From positions 17,840-81,839 of the forward strand of contig QEVL01000018.1 of NCBI GenBank assembly GCA_003577305.1: a stretch of DNA of 64,000 bases, written 5' to 3'. Positions 52,469-62,152 of the stretch are shown piece after piece. Position 1 is the first letter of the stretch, and each line of letters begins with the position of its first letter. Below the pieces are notes generated by a model. It was not told the DNA's origin. It searched no databases and worked only from the letters and a program-made list of their open reading frames with translations. The stretch is from Burkholderiales bacterium (GTDB lineage: Bacteria; Pseudomonadota; Gammaproteobacteria; Burkholderiales; Burkholderiaceae_E). The position numbers and the translations under genes are program-made.

Positions 52469-53149
52469 TCATGCCGCTTCCGGTGGTTCGAGCACATACC
52501 CCATTCCGCGCACGGTGTAGATCAGCTTCGGCTCGAAGTCATCGTCGATCTTCGCGCGCAGCCGGCGCACCGCGACTTCGATCACGTTGGTGTCGCTGTC
52601 GAAGTTCATGTCCCACACCTGCGAGGCGATCAGCGAGCGCGGCAGCACCTCGCCCTGACGGCGCAGCAACAGCTCGAGCAGCGCGAACTCCTTGGCCGTG
52701 AGGTCGATGCGTCTGCCCGCACGGGTTGCTCTGCGGCGAAGCAAGTCGAGCTCGAGATCAGCGACGTGCAAGCGCTCCGGCTCGCGTGTGGTGCCCCTGC
52801 GCAATAGCGTGCGCACGCGGGCGAGCAGTTCGGAGAATGCGAACGGCTTGACCAGGTAGTCGTCGGCTCCGAGCTCGAGTCCCTTGACCCGGTCATCGAC
52901 CTGGTCGCGCGCGGTCAGAAACAGCACCGGCATCGTCTTGCCAGCCGCCCGCACACGGCGCAGGACTTCCCACCCGTCGACCGCGGGAAGCATTACATCG
53001 AGCACCAGCAGATCGTAGTCGGCGTGCAGCGCGTGATGCACGCCATCGGTTCCCGTTCGAGCCAGATCCGTCACGAATCCGGCTTCGATCAAGCCCTGAC
53101 TCAGGTAATCGCCCGTCTTGCGCTCATCCTCGACGATCAGGATCTTCAT
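52469..53149 (-). CDS. Heavy-metal response regulator, copy 2 (no adjacent kinase)
   Basis: A 226-residue close paralogue of the regulator at 42980. They are identical over long blocks such as [20 protein letters not shown] and [20 protein letters not shown]. Phospho-acceptor Asp is in [17 protein letters not shown]. The start [11 protein letters not shown] was chosen as conserved; upstream residues are not. No histidine kinase is adjacent; instead copA follows on the same strand. It is divergent from the RND efflux operon and probably controls both through the flanking dyads. Confidence 0.95.
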   Translation of the reverse strand: MKILIVEDERKTGDYLSQGLIEAGFVTDLARTGTDGVHHALHADYDLLVLDVMLPAVDGWEVLRRVRAAGKTMPVLFLTARDQVDDRVKGLELGADDYLVKPFAFSELLARVRTLLRRGTTREPERLHVADLELDLLRRRATRAGRRIDLTAKEFALLELLLRRQGEVLPRSLIASQVWDMNFDSDTNVIEVAVRRLRAKIDDDFEPKLIYTVRGMGYVLEPPEAA

Positions 53150-53202
53150 CGACAGTCTCTGTTCCAGTCGGTTTGCATGCGTTCCTGCATGCACATGCGC
53201 CG

Positions 53203-53251
53203 ATTGTGCATGCGGCAAGTTGCGCGCAGCCGACAATTACAAAGATGTAAT
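53203..53251. promoter_or_regulatory. Shared operator between regulator copy 2 and the efflux operon
   Basis: ATTAC-AAAGAT-GTAAT (53236-53251) is a perfect dyad. Leftward, CACAAT (53208 to 53203) follows after 27 bases, the same architecture as before regulator copy 1. Rightward, the efflux operon starts 38 bases beyond the dyad. The dyad core differs by only one base from the copy-1 site read in reverse. Confidence 0.7.
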
Positions 53252-53288
53252 CGGCGAGTCAGGGCCCTGTCGAAATCGGGATCGCACC

Positions 53289-54512
53289 ATGGCGCCCATG
53301 AAAAGAGCCCGACGCGCCTGCCTGAACCTTGCGATCACCGCTTCTCTTGCCCTCGGCATTACAGCTGTTCGTGCTCAGGGGCTTTCCGACGCGTTCGAGC
53401 GGGCATGGGCGCGATATCCGCTCGCGTCCAGCCTGGAGGCGCGCGATGCCGAGGCGCGCGCGCGCGCCGAGGTCGCCGCCGGAATGACTCCCGGTCCGGC
53501 GGCCGTTTCGTTGTCGGCGCTGAGCGATCGGTTGAACCGAAACCGGGGTGCAGAGAAGTGGGAAATCGAGGTCGGGGTGCCGTTATGGCTACCGGGTCAG
53601 CAAGCAGCCCGGCAGGCGCATGCCCGCAGCGCCGTCGCGGACGTCAACGCGCAAGAGGCTGCGCTACGGCTGCTGGTCGCGCGTGATGTGCGTGCGACCT
53701 GGTGGGCACTGGCGGCGGCGCGCAACGCGCGCGATCTCGCGTTGCGTCGAGTCACTACGGCACGCACGTTGGAGTCGGATGTACTGCGCCGCTTCGAGGC
53801 AGGCGAGCTGGCACGCACGGATGCAAATCTTGCGCGCAACGAGCGCTTGGCGGCCGAGGCCGAAGCGGTCGACGCGCAGACCGCCGTGCTGGGTGCCGAA
53901 GCGAAATACCGGACATTGACCGGCATTGAACCGCCGAGCGTGCTCACCGCTGAAAACCGGGCGCCGGGAGCAGCGTCGTTGCTGAATCATCCCGAACGCC
54001 ACGCGGCGGCCACGGCCGCGGACCTGGCCCGCGCGGCGCTGCTGGTCGCCACCAGGTCCGATCGAGAGGCGCCGAAATTGGCGGTGCGCATGGAGCGCGA
54101 CCGCGGCGACGGCGCAGAGCCGTTCTCCAATGCAATCGGCTTGAAGGTGACGATCCCCTTTTCCTCCGGTGCGCAAGTGCGACAGCAGACCGCCGCCGCA
54201 CTGGCCGACGCTTCGAGGGCCGACGCTGCACTGGCGTTGACCGATGCCAGGCTCGCCATCGAAGTCGAGCGTGCGCGTGCGGCGCTCGAAGCTGCGGAAC
54301 GGCAGCTCGCAACCGCTCAGCGCCGGCGCGAACTCACGGCGGAAAACCTGCAATTGATCGAGCGTTCGTTCGCGCTCGGTGAAAGCGATCTGACCACGCT
54401 GCTGCGCGTGCGAGCCACCGCGCTGGAGGCAGAGGCCCTCGTCGCCCGCCAGCTCGTGGCGAGCGACGCGGCCCGCTCGCAGCTGTATCAAGCCCTTGGA
54501 GTGCTGCCATGA
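53289..54512 (+). CDS. TolC-family outer-membrane metal efflux protein
   Basis: A 407-residue outer-membrane factor with signal peptide ending ITAVRAQ. The structure is helix-rich with OEP-type repeats: GLSDAFERAWARYPLASSLEA, VEVGVPLW-like core (IEVGVPLWLPGQ), and LELIERSFALGESDLTTLLR-type closing segment. A second ATG lies three codons in. It forms the exit duct with the adaptor and RND pump downstream. A decayed copy lies at 42265. The stop overlaps the next ATG. Confidence 0.92.
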   Translation: MAPMKRARRACLNLAITASLALGITAVRAQGLSDAFERAWARYPLASSLEARDAEARARAEVAAGMTPGPAAVSLSALSDRLNRNRGAEKWEIEVGVPLWLPGQQAARQAHARSAVADVNAQEAALRLLVARDVRATWWALAAARNARDLALRRVTTARTLESDVLRRFEAGELARTDANLARNERLAAEAEAVDAQTAVLGAEAKYRTLTGIEPPSVLTAENRAPGAASLLNHPERHAAATAADLARAALLVATRSDREAPKLAVRMERDRGDGAEPFSNAIGLKVTIPFSSGAQVRQQTAAALADASRADAALALTDARLAIEVERARAALEAAERQLATAQRRRELTAENLQLIERSFALGESDLTTLLRVRATALEAEALVARQLVASDAARSQLYQALGVLP

Positions 54513-55060
54513 AACGGATTGCCCCATTCCTGATCTCGATCGCGCTGGCGCTGCCCGCCTGGGCTCACGAAGGCGAGGACCACGGCGCGCCCGAGCCGAC
54601 GGCTGCTGCCGCGGAAGCCGCTCCGCGTGCGGCGAGTGTTACCGAGACGTTCGGCGTGCTCGTAGCCGCACGCCACGGCGGGTTGACCCTCTATCTGGAT
54701 CGTGCCGAAACGAACGAGCCGGTGACGGGCGCCCGGATCGAAGTGGAAAGCGGCGCATTGAGAACCAATGCCCAACCGGTGGAGCCCGGCGTGTACGGAA
54801 TCGAGACGGAGCACTTCACGCGGTCGGGGAAATATCCGATGACGATCGCGGTCGAGACCGAGGACGCGGCGGACCTGATGAGCGTCACACTCGAGGTGCC
54901 TGATCAGACTGTGGCGGCGATGCCGTCCTCGACTCGCCCGATTTCATGGGACCACGCCGCCCTGTGGGGCGCCTCCGGCGCGCTGCTCTTTGCCGGGGTG
55001 GGGTTGGTTGCCGTGCGCCGCAGAACCCGGAAACCCGGAATCGATGGAGCCAAGCCATGA
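54509..55060 (+). CDS. Small exported FixH/YtkA-like protein with C-terminal membrane anchor
   Basis: A 183-residue protein: signal peptide (MKRIAPFLISIALALPAWA), a His/Glu motif HEGEDHG just after cleavage, an Ig-like beta domain (about 48-130; VLVAARHGGLTLYLDRAETNEPVTGARIEV, YPMTIAVETED), and a C-terminal TM (about 148-168) with basic end. It resembles YtkA/FixH-type domains. ATGA overlaps on both sides couple it to tolC and the adaptor. It may be a periplasmic metal donor to the pump (inference). Confidence 0.78.
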   Translation: MKRIAPFLISIALALPAWAHEGEDHGAPEPTAAAAEAAPRAASVTETFGVLVAARHGGLTLYLDRAETNEPVTGARIEVESGALRTNAQPVEPGVYGIETEHFTRSGKYPMTIAVETEDAADLMSVTLEVPDQTVAAMPSSTRPISWDHAALWGASGALLFAGVGLVAVRRRTRKPGIDGAKP

Positions 55061-56205
55061 CCTCGCCCTATCTCGCCGCGTTTTTCGCTGGGGCAATTGC
55101 TCTCGCAGCTACGTCTGTCGCAGCTCACGGCGATGAAGACCACGGGCAGCCAGCCGCGACTTCCGCTGTCGCGGACAAGACCACGAGCGCTGCCGTGGGT
55201 ATGGACGACGGTGTCGCGGCACGACGCGAAGCCGATGGAAGTCTCTTCGTGCCCAAACCGGTCCAGTATCGGCTCGGCCTGCGCACACGCCTGATGAAGT
55301 CGGAAGCGCTCGCCGTTACCGTGCAACTCAGCGGAAAGGTCGTCGCCGATCCGAACGCCGGCGGACGTGTCCAGACGAGCCAGGCCGGACGCATCGAAGC
55401 GGGTGCAAAGGGCCTGCCCGTGCTCGGGCAACGTGTGAAGAAAGGCGAAGTGCTGGCGTGGGTGCAGCCGACGATCGGCAACATCGAACGTAGCGGCCAG
55501 CAGGCGGAAGTTGCCACGCTCGATGCGCAGCTCGAGATCGCGAGAAGCCAGGTCGCACGGTACGAGCAGCTCGATGGCACGATTCCGCGCAAGGACATCG
55601 AAGCCGCCCGGGTCGAACTGAAATCGCTGCAGGCGCGCCGGGCCGCCGTGGCCACCGGGTTGCACGCGCGCGAGCCGCTGCGAGCGCCGGTATCGGGTGT
55701 GGTGAGCGCGACCGCTGCGGTGGCGGGACAGATCGTGGAGTCACGAGAAGTCCTCTTCGAGATCGTCGATCCGGCGCACCTGGCGGTCGAGGCACTCGCT
55801 TACGACCCGGTGCTCGTCGATGGCGTCGAAGAAGGCAGTGCAACGCTAGCCGGAAGAACGATCGCGCTGCAATTCGTCGGCGCCGGCCGGCAGTTGCGCG
55901 GGCAGGCGCTGCCGTTGCTTTTCCGGGCTCGATCCGCCGAGATCCCGTTGGCGATCGGACAGCCGCTGCAGGTAATCGCCCGCACCGACGCCACCGTAAC
56001 GGGGATCGCGATCCCGCAGGAGGCGCTGGTGCGCAACCGGGCGGGCGAGGTCATCGTCTGGGTCCATTCCGGTCCCGAGCAGTTCACTCCCCGGCGAGTC
56101 GAGTCCGAGCAGCTGGACGCGCAAACCGTCGCCGTGACCTCCGGGGTTGCCACCGGCGACCGGGTCGTCGTTTCGGGCGCCAGCCTGCTCGCACAGGTGC
56201 GCTGA
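55057..56205 (+). CDS. RND efflux periplasmic adaptor (CzcB/CusB family)
   Basis: A 382-residue membrane-fusion protein. The signal peptide is followed by a HGDEDHGQP His-rich tag. Next come barrel and lipoyl-like parts (VQLSGKVVADPNAGGRVQ, GAKGLPVLGQRVKKGEVLAWVQP), a coiled-coil hairpin (about 155-200), and REPLRAPVSGVVSATAAVAGQIVE. It links the pump to the TolC-like duct. The GTG start of the pump gene follows one base after its stop. Confidence 0.93.
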   Translation: MTSPYLAAFFAGAIALAATSVAAHGDEDHGQPAATSAVADKTTSAAVGMDDGVAARREADGSLFVPKPVQYRLGLRTRLMKSEALAVTVQLSGKVVADPNAGGRVQTSQAGRIEAGAKGLPVLGQRVKKGEVLAWVQPTIGNIERSGQQAEVATLDAQLEIARSQVARYEQLDGTIPRKDIEAARVELKSLQARRAAVATGLHAREPLRAPVSGVVSATAAVAGQIVESREVLFEIVDPAHLAVEALAYDPVLVDGVEEGSATLAGRTIALQFVGAGRQLRGQALPLLFRARSAEIPLAIGQPLQVIARTDATVTGIAIPQEALVRNRAGEVIVWVHSGPEQFTPRRVESEQLDAQTVAVTSGVATGDRVVVSGASLLAQVR

Positions 56206-56206
56206 C

Positions 56207-59200
56207 GTGTTCGAATTCCTCGTCAACACCAGTCTGAAGCAGCGGCTGATCGTTCTGGCGGTCTCGCTGCTGCTCGTCGTCTACGGCGCGATCACGCTGC
56301 GCCAGATGCCGGTCGACGTGTTCCCCGACCTGAACAAGCCGACCGTCACGCTGATGACCGAGGCGGGCGGCATGGCGCCCGAAGAGGTCGAGCAGCTCGT
56401 CACGTTCCCCATCGAGTCGAGCATGAACGGCATGCCGGGCGTCACCCGCGTGCGCTCGGTCTCCGGCATCGGGCTGTCGATCGTCTATGTCGAGTTTGAG
56501 TGGGGTTCGGACATCTACCGGAATCGACAGCAGATCACCGAACGCCTGAACCTGGTTCGCGAACAGTTGCCGCCGGATGTCGTTCCGCAGCTGGGGCCGA
56601 TCTCCTCGATCATGGGCGAGATCCTGTTGATCGCTCTGCCGGCAGACCCCGATAAGGTCAGCCCGATGCAGGTGCGCGAATACGCCGACTGGGTCGTGCG
56701 GCCGCGTCTGCTCACCATCCCGGGTATCGCGCAGGTCATTGCCATCGGCGGCGAGGTGCGTCAGTACCGCGTCGAGCTCCGACCGGACCAGTTGCAGGCG
56801 CTCGGTGTGCCACGCGAGCGGGTCGATGCCGCGTTGAAGGATTTCGGCGCCAATACCAGTGGCGGATTCCTCGAGGCGCAGGGGCGCGAGTACCTGATCC
56901 GCCAGATCGGGCGTACCTCGCGTATCGAGGATCTCCAGAACATCGTCGTTTCGGTGACGAACGGCCAGCGCGTTCTGCTCAACCAGGTGGCGACGGTCAG
57001 CATCGCCCCGGCGATCAAGCGCGGCGATGCCGGCTACAACGGCAAGCCGGCCGTGATCCTCTCGGTGCAGAAGCAGCCATCCGCCGACAGCGTGACGCTC
57101 ACGCGGGAAGTCGAACGCGCCATGGCTGATCTGGCGAAGGCTCGTCCCGCTGGAGTCGATGCGCCGCAGTTCCTGTTCCGGCAGGCCGACTTCATCGAGC
57201 GGTCGGTCGGCAACGTCGAGGAGGCGCTGCGTGACGGGGCGATTCTGGTCGCGGTGATCCTTTTCCTCTTCCTCCTGAACGTACGCACGACACTGATTTC
57301 GCTCACGGCGATTCCCGTCTCGCTGCTCGCGACCGCGCTCGTCTTCCGCTACTTCGGACTGTCGATCAACACGATGACGCTGGGCGGTCTGGCGATCGCG
57401 ATCGGCGAACTGGTCGACGATGCCGTGGTCGGCGTGGAGAACGTGCTGCGCCGGCTGCGGCTGAACCGGGCACTGGAGCATCCTCGCCCGGTCGCCGAGG
57501 TGATCGCCAAGGCGACACTCGAGGTGCGTTCCGCGATCGTCTACGCGACGATCATCATCGTGCTCGTGTTCGTGCCGCTGTTCGTCCTGCCCGGGATCGA
57601 GGGCCGGTTGTTCACGCCGCTGGGTGTCGCCTACATCGTATCGATTCTCGCGAGCATGATCGTCTCGGTCACGCTGACACCCGTGATGGCGTACTACCTC
57701 TTGCCGGGGATGAAGCAGCTCGGGCACGGCGACAGCCCACTGGTGAAGGTGCTCAAACGGTGGGACGCGAAGCTGCTGAACTGGTCGTTCGGACACAGCC
57801 GAAGCCTGCTGGGTGCCGCATTGGTTGTCGTCCTCGTCGCGGGCGCCGCCATTCCGCTGTTTCCGCGCTCGTTCCTGCCGCCGTTCAACGAAGGAACGCT
57901 CACGGTGAGCCTGCTGCTCGAGCCGGGCACGTCGCTGGGCGAATCGAACCGGATCGGGGCGCTGGCCGAACAACTGGTCATGAAGGTGCCGGAAGTGACG
58001 CAGGTCGGCCGCCGAACCGGCCGTGCGGAGCTCGACGAGCATGCCGAGGGGGTGCACTCCACCGAAATGGATGTCGACCTCGAGACGTCCGAACGAGGTC
58101 GGGAAGCGGTGATCAACGACATCCGCAGTCGCCTGGTCAGCTTGCCCGTCGTGAGCAATGTCGGGCAGCCCATTTCGCACCGACTCGATCACCTGCTATC
58201 GGGCGTTCGCGCGCAGATCGCCTTGAAGGTGTACGGCGACGATCTCGACACGCTGCGCGGATTGGCCGAGGACTTACGTGGACGGCTTGCGCAAGTTCCG
58301 GGCGTTACCGACCTTCAGATCGAAAAGCAGGTCCGGATTCCGCAGACGAAGATCCGTATCGACTACGACGAAGCGGCGCGATACGGCGTCGCGCCCGGCG
58401 CGCTGCTGCGCGGCCTGGAGCAGATGGTCGGCGGCGAACGTATCACGCAGATCATCGAGGGCAACCGCCGCTTCGACCTCGTGGCTCGATTGCCGGAGAG
58501 CGGACGCGGAATGCACGCTCTTTCCAACCTGCTGATCGAAACGCCCGATGGCCATGTTCCGCTTTCCAAACTGGCCGACGTAGAGGACAGCGACGGCCCG
58601 AACCAGGTGAGCCGCGAGAACGCGCGACGACGCATCGTCGTGTCGGCGAACACCGACGGCGGCGACATGGCGGGCATCATCCGTTCGATCCGCTCCGAAC
58701 TGGCTGCCAGGCCGATGCCAGATGGCTACTTCACGGCGCTGGAGGGACAGTTCCAGGCGCAGGAGCAGGCGTCGCGCCTGATCGCGCTGCTGGCGCTCGT
58801 GTCGCTGTCGATGATCTTTCTGGTGTTGTACAGCCGGTACCGTTCGACGGCCCTGACTCTCATCATCATGGGCAACATCCCGCTGGCACTGGTGGGTAGC
58901 GTGATCGCCTTGTGGATTTCCGGCCAGCCCTTGTCGATCGCCGCGCTGGTCGGGTTCATCACGCTGACCGGCATCGCCACGCGCAACGGCATTTTGAAGA
59001 TCTCGCACTACATCAACCTTTGCGCGTTCGAAGGCGAGCGTTTCGGCCAGGCGATGATCGTGCGTGGGTCGCTCGAACGACTGACGCCGGTGCTGATGAC
59101 GGCACTGGTGGCGGCATTCGCCCTGGTGCCGCTGCTGCTCTCGGCCGACGCCCCGGGCAAGGAAGTGCTTCACCCCGTGGCCGTGGTCATCTTCGGCGGG

Positions 59201-59311
59201 CTCGTCAGCTCGACGCTGCTCGACACCGTGCTCACGCCGATGATGTTCTGGCGATGGGGTGAAAAGCCGCTGCAAAGGCTTCTCGAGACACGCAGCACCG
59301 AAAACTACTGA
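56207..59311 (+). CDS. Heavy-metal RND efflux pump (CzcA/CusA family)
   Basis: A 1034-residue inner-membrane proton antiporter with 12 TM helices and two large periplasmic loops. Hallmarks are QMPVDVFPDLNKPTVTLMTEAGGMAPEEVEQLVTFPIE and the proton-relay helix AIGELVDDAVVGVENVLRRL. This helix differs from both the classic CzcA (DFG..DGAV) and CusA (IGAMVDAA) forms, so the metal cannot be assigned from it. The GTG start was chosen to give MFEFLVNTSLKQR. Context suggests copper or silver. Confidence 0.93.
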   Translation: MFEFLVNTSLKQRLIVLAVSLLLVVYGAITLRQMPVDVFPDLNKPTVTLMTEAGGMAPEEVEQLVTFPIESSMNGMPGVTRVRSVSGIGLSIVYVEFEWGSDIYRNRQQITERLNLVREQLPPDVVPQLGPISSIMGEILLIALPADPDKVSPMQVREYADWVVRPRLLTIPGIAQVIAIGGEVRQYRVELRPDQLQALGVPRERVDAALKDFGANTSGGFLEAQGREYLIRQIGRTSRIEDLQNIVVSVTNGQRVLLNQVATVSIAPAIKRGDAGYNGKPAVILSVQKQPSADSVTLTREVERAMADLAKARPAGVDAPQFLFRQADFIERSVGNVEEALRDGAILVAVILFLFLLNVRTTLISLTAIPVSLLATALVFRYFGLSINTMTLGGLAIAIGELVDDAVVGVENVLRRLRLNRALEHPRPVAEVIAKATLEVRSAIVYATIIIVLVFVPLFVLPGIEGRLFTPLGVAYIVSILASMIVSVTLTPVMAYYLLPGMKQLGHGDSPLVKVLKRWDAKLLNWSFGHSRSLLGAALVVVLVAGAAIPLFPRSFLPPFNEGTLTVSLLLEPGTSLGESNRIGALAEQLVMKVPEVTQVGRRTGRAELDEHAEGVHSTEMDVDLETSERGREAVINDIRSRLVSLPVVSNVGQPISHRLDHLLSGVRAQIALKVYGDDLDTLRGLAEDLRGRLAQVPGVTDLQIEKQVRIPQTKIRIDYDEAARYGVAPGALLRGLEQMVGGERITQIIEGNRRFDLVARLPESGRGMHALSNLLIETPDGHVPLSKLADVEDSDGPNQVSRENARRRIVVSANTDGGDMAGIIRSIRSELAARPMPDGYFTALEGQFQAQEQASRLIALLALVSLSMIFLVLYSRYRSTALTLIIMGNIPLALVGSVIALWISGQPLSIAALVGFITLTGIATRNGILKISHYINLCAFEGERFGQAMIVRGSLERLTPVLMTALVAAFALVPLLLSADAPGKEVLHPVAVVIFGGLVSSTLLDTVLTPMMFWRWGEKPLQRLLETRSTENY

Positions 59312-59333
59312 TTCGTTCAATGAAGGAGTGCAT

Positions 59334-59789
59334 ATGAAACCTTTCTGGCTGGGCGCCGCGCTCACGGTAGCGGTCGCCTTCTCGGCGCCTTCTGCTTTCG
59401 CGCATGACGACGCGTACCTGGACACGCAGAAGGCCCCCAATGGCGGTCAGTTGCGCATGGCGGGGCCGCTGCACTACGAACTCGTCACTCAGAAGAATGC
59501 TGTCGCTTCAGCCGACAGCCCGGTCGTCGTGTATGTCACCGATCACGCGGGCACGCCGGTCTCGACCAAGGGCGCAACGGGAACCGCGACGATCCTCGCC
59601 GGCAAGACGCGCAGTACCGCACCGCTTGCGCCCGACGGCGACAACCGCATGAAAGGCCTCGCACGCTACGTTCACGCCCCGGGCATGAAAGTCGTAGTTT
59701 CGATCACCTTGCCGGGCACTGCTCCGGAGCAGGCGCGCTTTACGCCGGGGTTGGTCGCGCAGGACGGGCACATGGATGGAGCTCACTAG
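59334..59789 (+). CDS. Small periplasmic protein of metal RND operons
   Basis: A 151-residue exported protein with signal peptide (MKPFWLGAALTVAVAFSAPSAFA), then HDDAYLDTQKAPNGGQLRMAGPLHYEL and a beta-rich body. The end has Met/His residues (GHMDGAH). A strong GAAGGAG precedes the ATG by 6 bases. It is not a CusF match (no W-x-M-x-M) but occupies the position of a periplasmic metallochaperone between pump and ATPase. Function unknown. Confidence 0.8.
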   Translation: MKPFWLGAALTVAVAFSAPSAFAHDDAYLDTQKAPNGGQLRMAGPLHYELVTQKNAVASADSPVVVYVTDHAGTPVSTKGATGTATILAGKTRSTAPLAPDGDNRMKGLARYVHAPGMKVVVSITLPGTAPEQARFTPGLVAQDGHMDGAH

Positions 59790-59860
59790 CGCTGACAGCA
59801 GGGCACTCACCGAGCATTTGACGGGGTCGACATCAGAACGGATACCAATTGAAGAGCGAA

Positions 59861-62152
59861 ATGAAGAGCGTGAATGTCGAGGTGAGAGGGCTGTTCGAGA
59901 AGCTCGATCACCTCGGCGTGGAAAAACGCGTCGGTGCACTGCCCGGCGTGTATCACGCCCATGCCAATCCCGCCTCGGGAAGCGTGACGGTGCACTACGA
60001 CGCTGCGATGATCTCCGAGCCGCAGTTGCGCGAGGCCGTGCGCGAGTGCGGCTATCACTGCCGCGGCGAGGTGCAGCCCGATCACGTCTGCCGAGTGGCC
60101 GAGCCGGACATGCACGCCGCTCATGCGAAGCACGCCGCCCAACCCGGCGCCATGGACGAGATGGCGCACGACATGGGCCACGGCGCCGGGATGGACATGG
60201 CGGGAATGGTGCGCGACATGCGCAACCGCTTCCTCGTCTGCCTGTTCTTCAGCGCGCTCTTGTTCCTCTGGGCGCCGATGGGTTTGCCGCTGCCCACGCC
60301 GCCGGTGCCGTTCGGCCTGGAGCTCGACCACTGGCTGTTCGTGCTCGCGAGCGGCGCCGTCCTCTGGCCGTCGTTGCCTTTCTTCGTCGCCGCCTGGCGT
60401 GCCTTGCGCAACGGCGTCCTCAACATGGCCGTGCTCGTCGTGCTGTCGGTCGGCACCGGCTATCTCTTCAGCGTAGCGGCGACCTTCCTGTTCGAAGGCG
60501 TGCAGTTCTACGAAGCAGTGTCGGTGCTGCTCGTGTTCATCCTGCTCGGCCACTGGCTGGAGATGAGGGCTCGGGCAGGCGCGAACGACGCGATCCGCGC
60601 GCTGCTGGATCTTGCGCCTCCGATGGCGAACGTGCTGCGCGACGGCAAGGAACTGCAGGTGCCGACGGCCAATGTGCTGGCAGGGGACATCGTGATCGTG
60701 CGTCCTGGCGACCGGATTCCCGTCGACGGAGTGGTAACCGAGGGAGAAACGCAGGTCGACGAGTCGATGCTCACCGGTGAATCGATGCCGGTGAAGAAGG
60801 TGGTCGGCGCCAACGTTGCCGCGGCCACCATCAACAAGAGCGGGGCGTTTCGCTTTCGCGCGACGAAGGTGGGTGCCGACACGGCGCTCGCTCAGATCGT
60901 GAAGCTGGTGCAGGAGGCGCAGAACTCGAAGGCGCCGGCGCAGCTTCTCGCCGATCGGGCCTCGCAATGGCTGGTGCTCATCGCCATCGTGATCGGCCTT
61001 GCCACGTTCGCGGTCTGGTTCTGGCTGATCGGGCAGACGCTGCTGTTTGCGGTAACGCTCACGATCACCGTGTTCGTCATCGCCTGCCCCGACGCGCTCG
61101 GGCTTGCGACCCCGATGGCGATCATGATCGGCACCGGCCGCGGCGCGCAGAACGGCATCCTGATCAAGAACGCCGCGGCGCTCGAGAACGCAACGCATCT
61201 GGACGTCGTGATCTTCGACAAGACCGGGACGTTGACACTCGGCAAGCCCGAAGTGGTGGAAGTGGCGGCCGCGCCAGGACGAAGCGAAGCCGATGTGCTT
61301 ACTCTCGCAGCCGGCATGGAGCAGCACTCGGAGCACCCGCTCGCCCACGCGATCCTCGAGAGGTCCAAAGGAATGCAGGCCCTGCCCGCGGAGGGATTCA
61401 CCAACATCGACGGAATGGGCGCTCGCGCACGTTCCGAAGGCGAGCCGGCGCTGGTCGGTAACCGCCGGTTGATGGACGCGGAGCGCGTCGATCTGGCCGG
61501 GATGGAGGCCACGGCGGAGCGGATGGCCGGCGGGGGACGCACGGTGGTGCACGTGGCGCGGGGCGGCAAGCTGTGGGGGCTGATCGCGATTGCGGATGCG
61601 GTTCGACCCACTTCCGCAGCGGCGGTCGCGGCGCTGAAGAAACGCGGCGTCGACGTCGCCATGCTGACCGGCGACAACCGTGCCACGGCTGAGCGAATCG
61701 GACGCGAGCTGGGCGTCACCATGGTGCTCGCCGAAGTCCTACCCGGTCAGAAGGCCGACCAAGTGAAAGCGCTCCAGGCGCAGGGAAAGAAAGTCGGCAT
61801 GGTCGGCGATGGCATCAACGATGCGCCGGCGCTCACGCAGGCCGACGTCGGATTCGCGATCGGCGCGGGTACCGATGTGGCGATGGAGAGCGCCGACGTG
61901 GTGCTGATGAGAAGCGATCCGTTCGACGTGGTCGCCGCCGTGGGCCTGTCGCGCGTCACCCTGCGCAAGATGCACCAGAACCTGTGGTGGGCGGTGGGTT
62001 ACAACGTCATCGCCTTTCCCTTCGCCGCGGGCGTCTTCTACCCGCTGACGATCAGCCCGGAGATGGCGGCGCTTGCGATGTCCGGCAGCTCGCTGATCGT
62101 CGCGGCCAATGCGCTGCTGCTCAAGCGTGCGAACGTGGAGGGGCTGAAGTAA
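59861..62152 (+). CDS. P1B-type metal ATPase with CPD transport motif
   Basis: A 763-residue heavy-metal pump. The N-terminal ferredoxin-like domain (about 1-65) lacks the CXXC metal site (GLFEKLD where GMTCASC is usual). A Met/His linker follows (AHDMGHGAGMDMAGMVRDM). The helix-6 motif is VIACPDALGLATP, with Cys409-Pro-Asp411 in place of CPC. The phosphorylation site IFDKTGTLTLG, EHPLAHA and [14 protein letters not shown] are intact, so catalysis is expected. ATG was chosen over a TTG four codons earlier. Last gene of the efflux operon. Confidence 0.92.
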   Translation: MKSVNVEVRGLFEKLDHLGVEKRVGALPGVYHAHANPASGSVTVHYDAAMISEPQLREAVRECGYHCRGEVQPDHVCRVAEPDMHAAHAKHAAQPGAMDEMAHDMGHGAGMDMAGMVRDMRNRFLVCLFFSALLFLWAPMGLPLPTPPVPFGLELDHWLFVLASGAVLWPSLPFFVAAWRALRNGVLNMAVLVVLSVGTGYLFSVAATFLFEGVQFYEAVSVLLVFILLGHWLEMRARAGANDAIRALLDLAPPMANVLRDGKELQVPTANVLAGDIVIVRPGDRIPVDGVVTEGETQVDESMLTGESMPVKKVVGANVAAATINKSGAFRFRATKVGADTALAQIVKLVQEAQNSKAPAQLLADRASQWLVLIAIVIGLATFAVWFWLIGQTLLFAVTLTITVFVIACPDALGLATPMAIMIGTGRGAQNGILIKNAAALENATHLDVVIFDKTGTLTLGKPEVVEVAAAPGRSEADVLTLAAGMEQHSEHPLAHAILERSKGMQALPAEGFTNIDGMGARARSEGEPALVGNRRLMDAERVDLAGMEATAERMAGGGRTVVHVARGGKLWGLIAIADAVRPTSAAAVAALKKRGVDVAMLTGDNRATAERIGRELGVTMVLAEVLPGQKADQVKALQAQGKKVGMVGDGINDAPALTQADVGFAIGAGTDVAMESADVVLMRSDPFDVVAAVGLSRVTLRKMHQNLWWAVGYNVIAFPFAAGVFYPLTISPEMAALAMSGSSLIVAANALLLKRANVEGLK

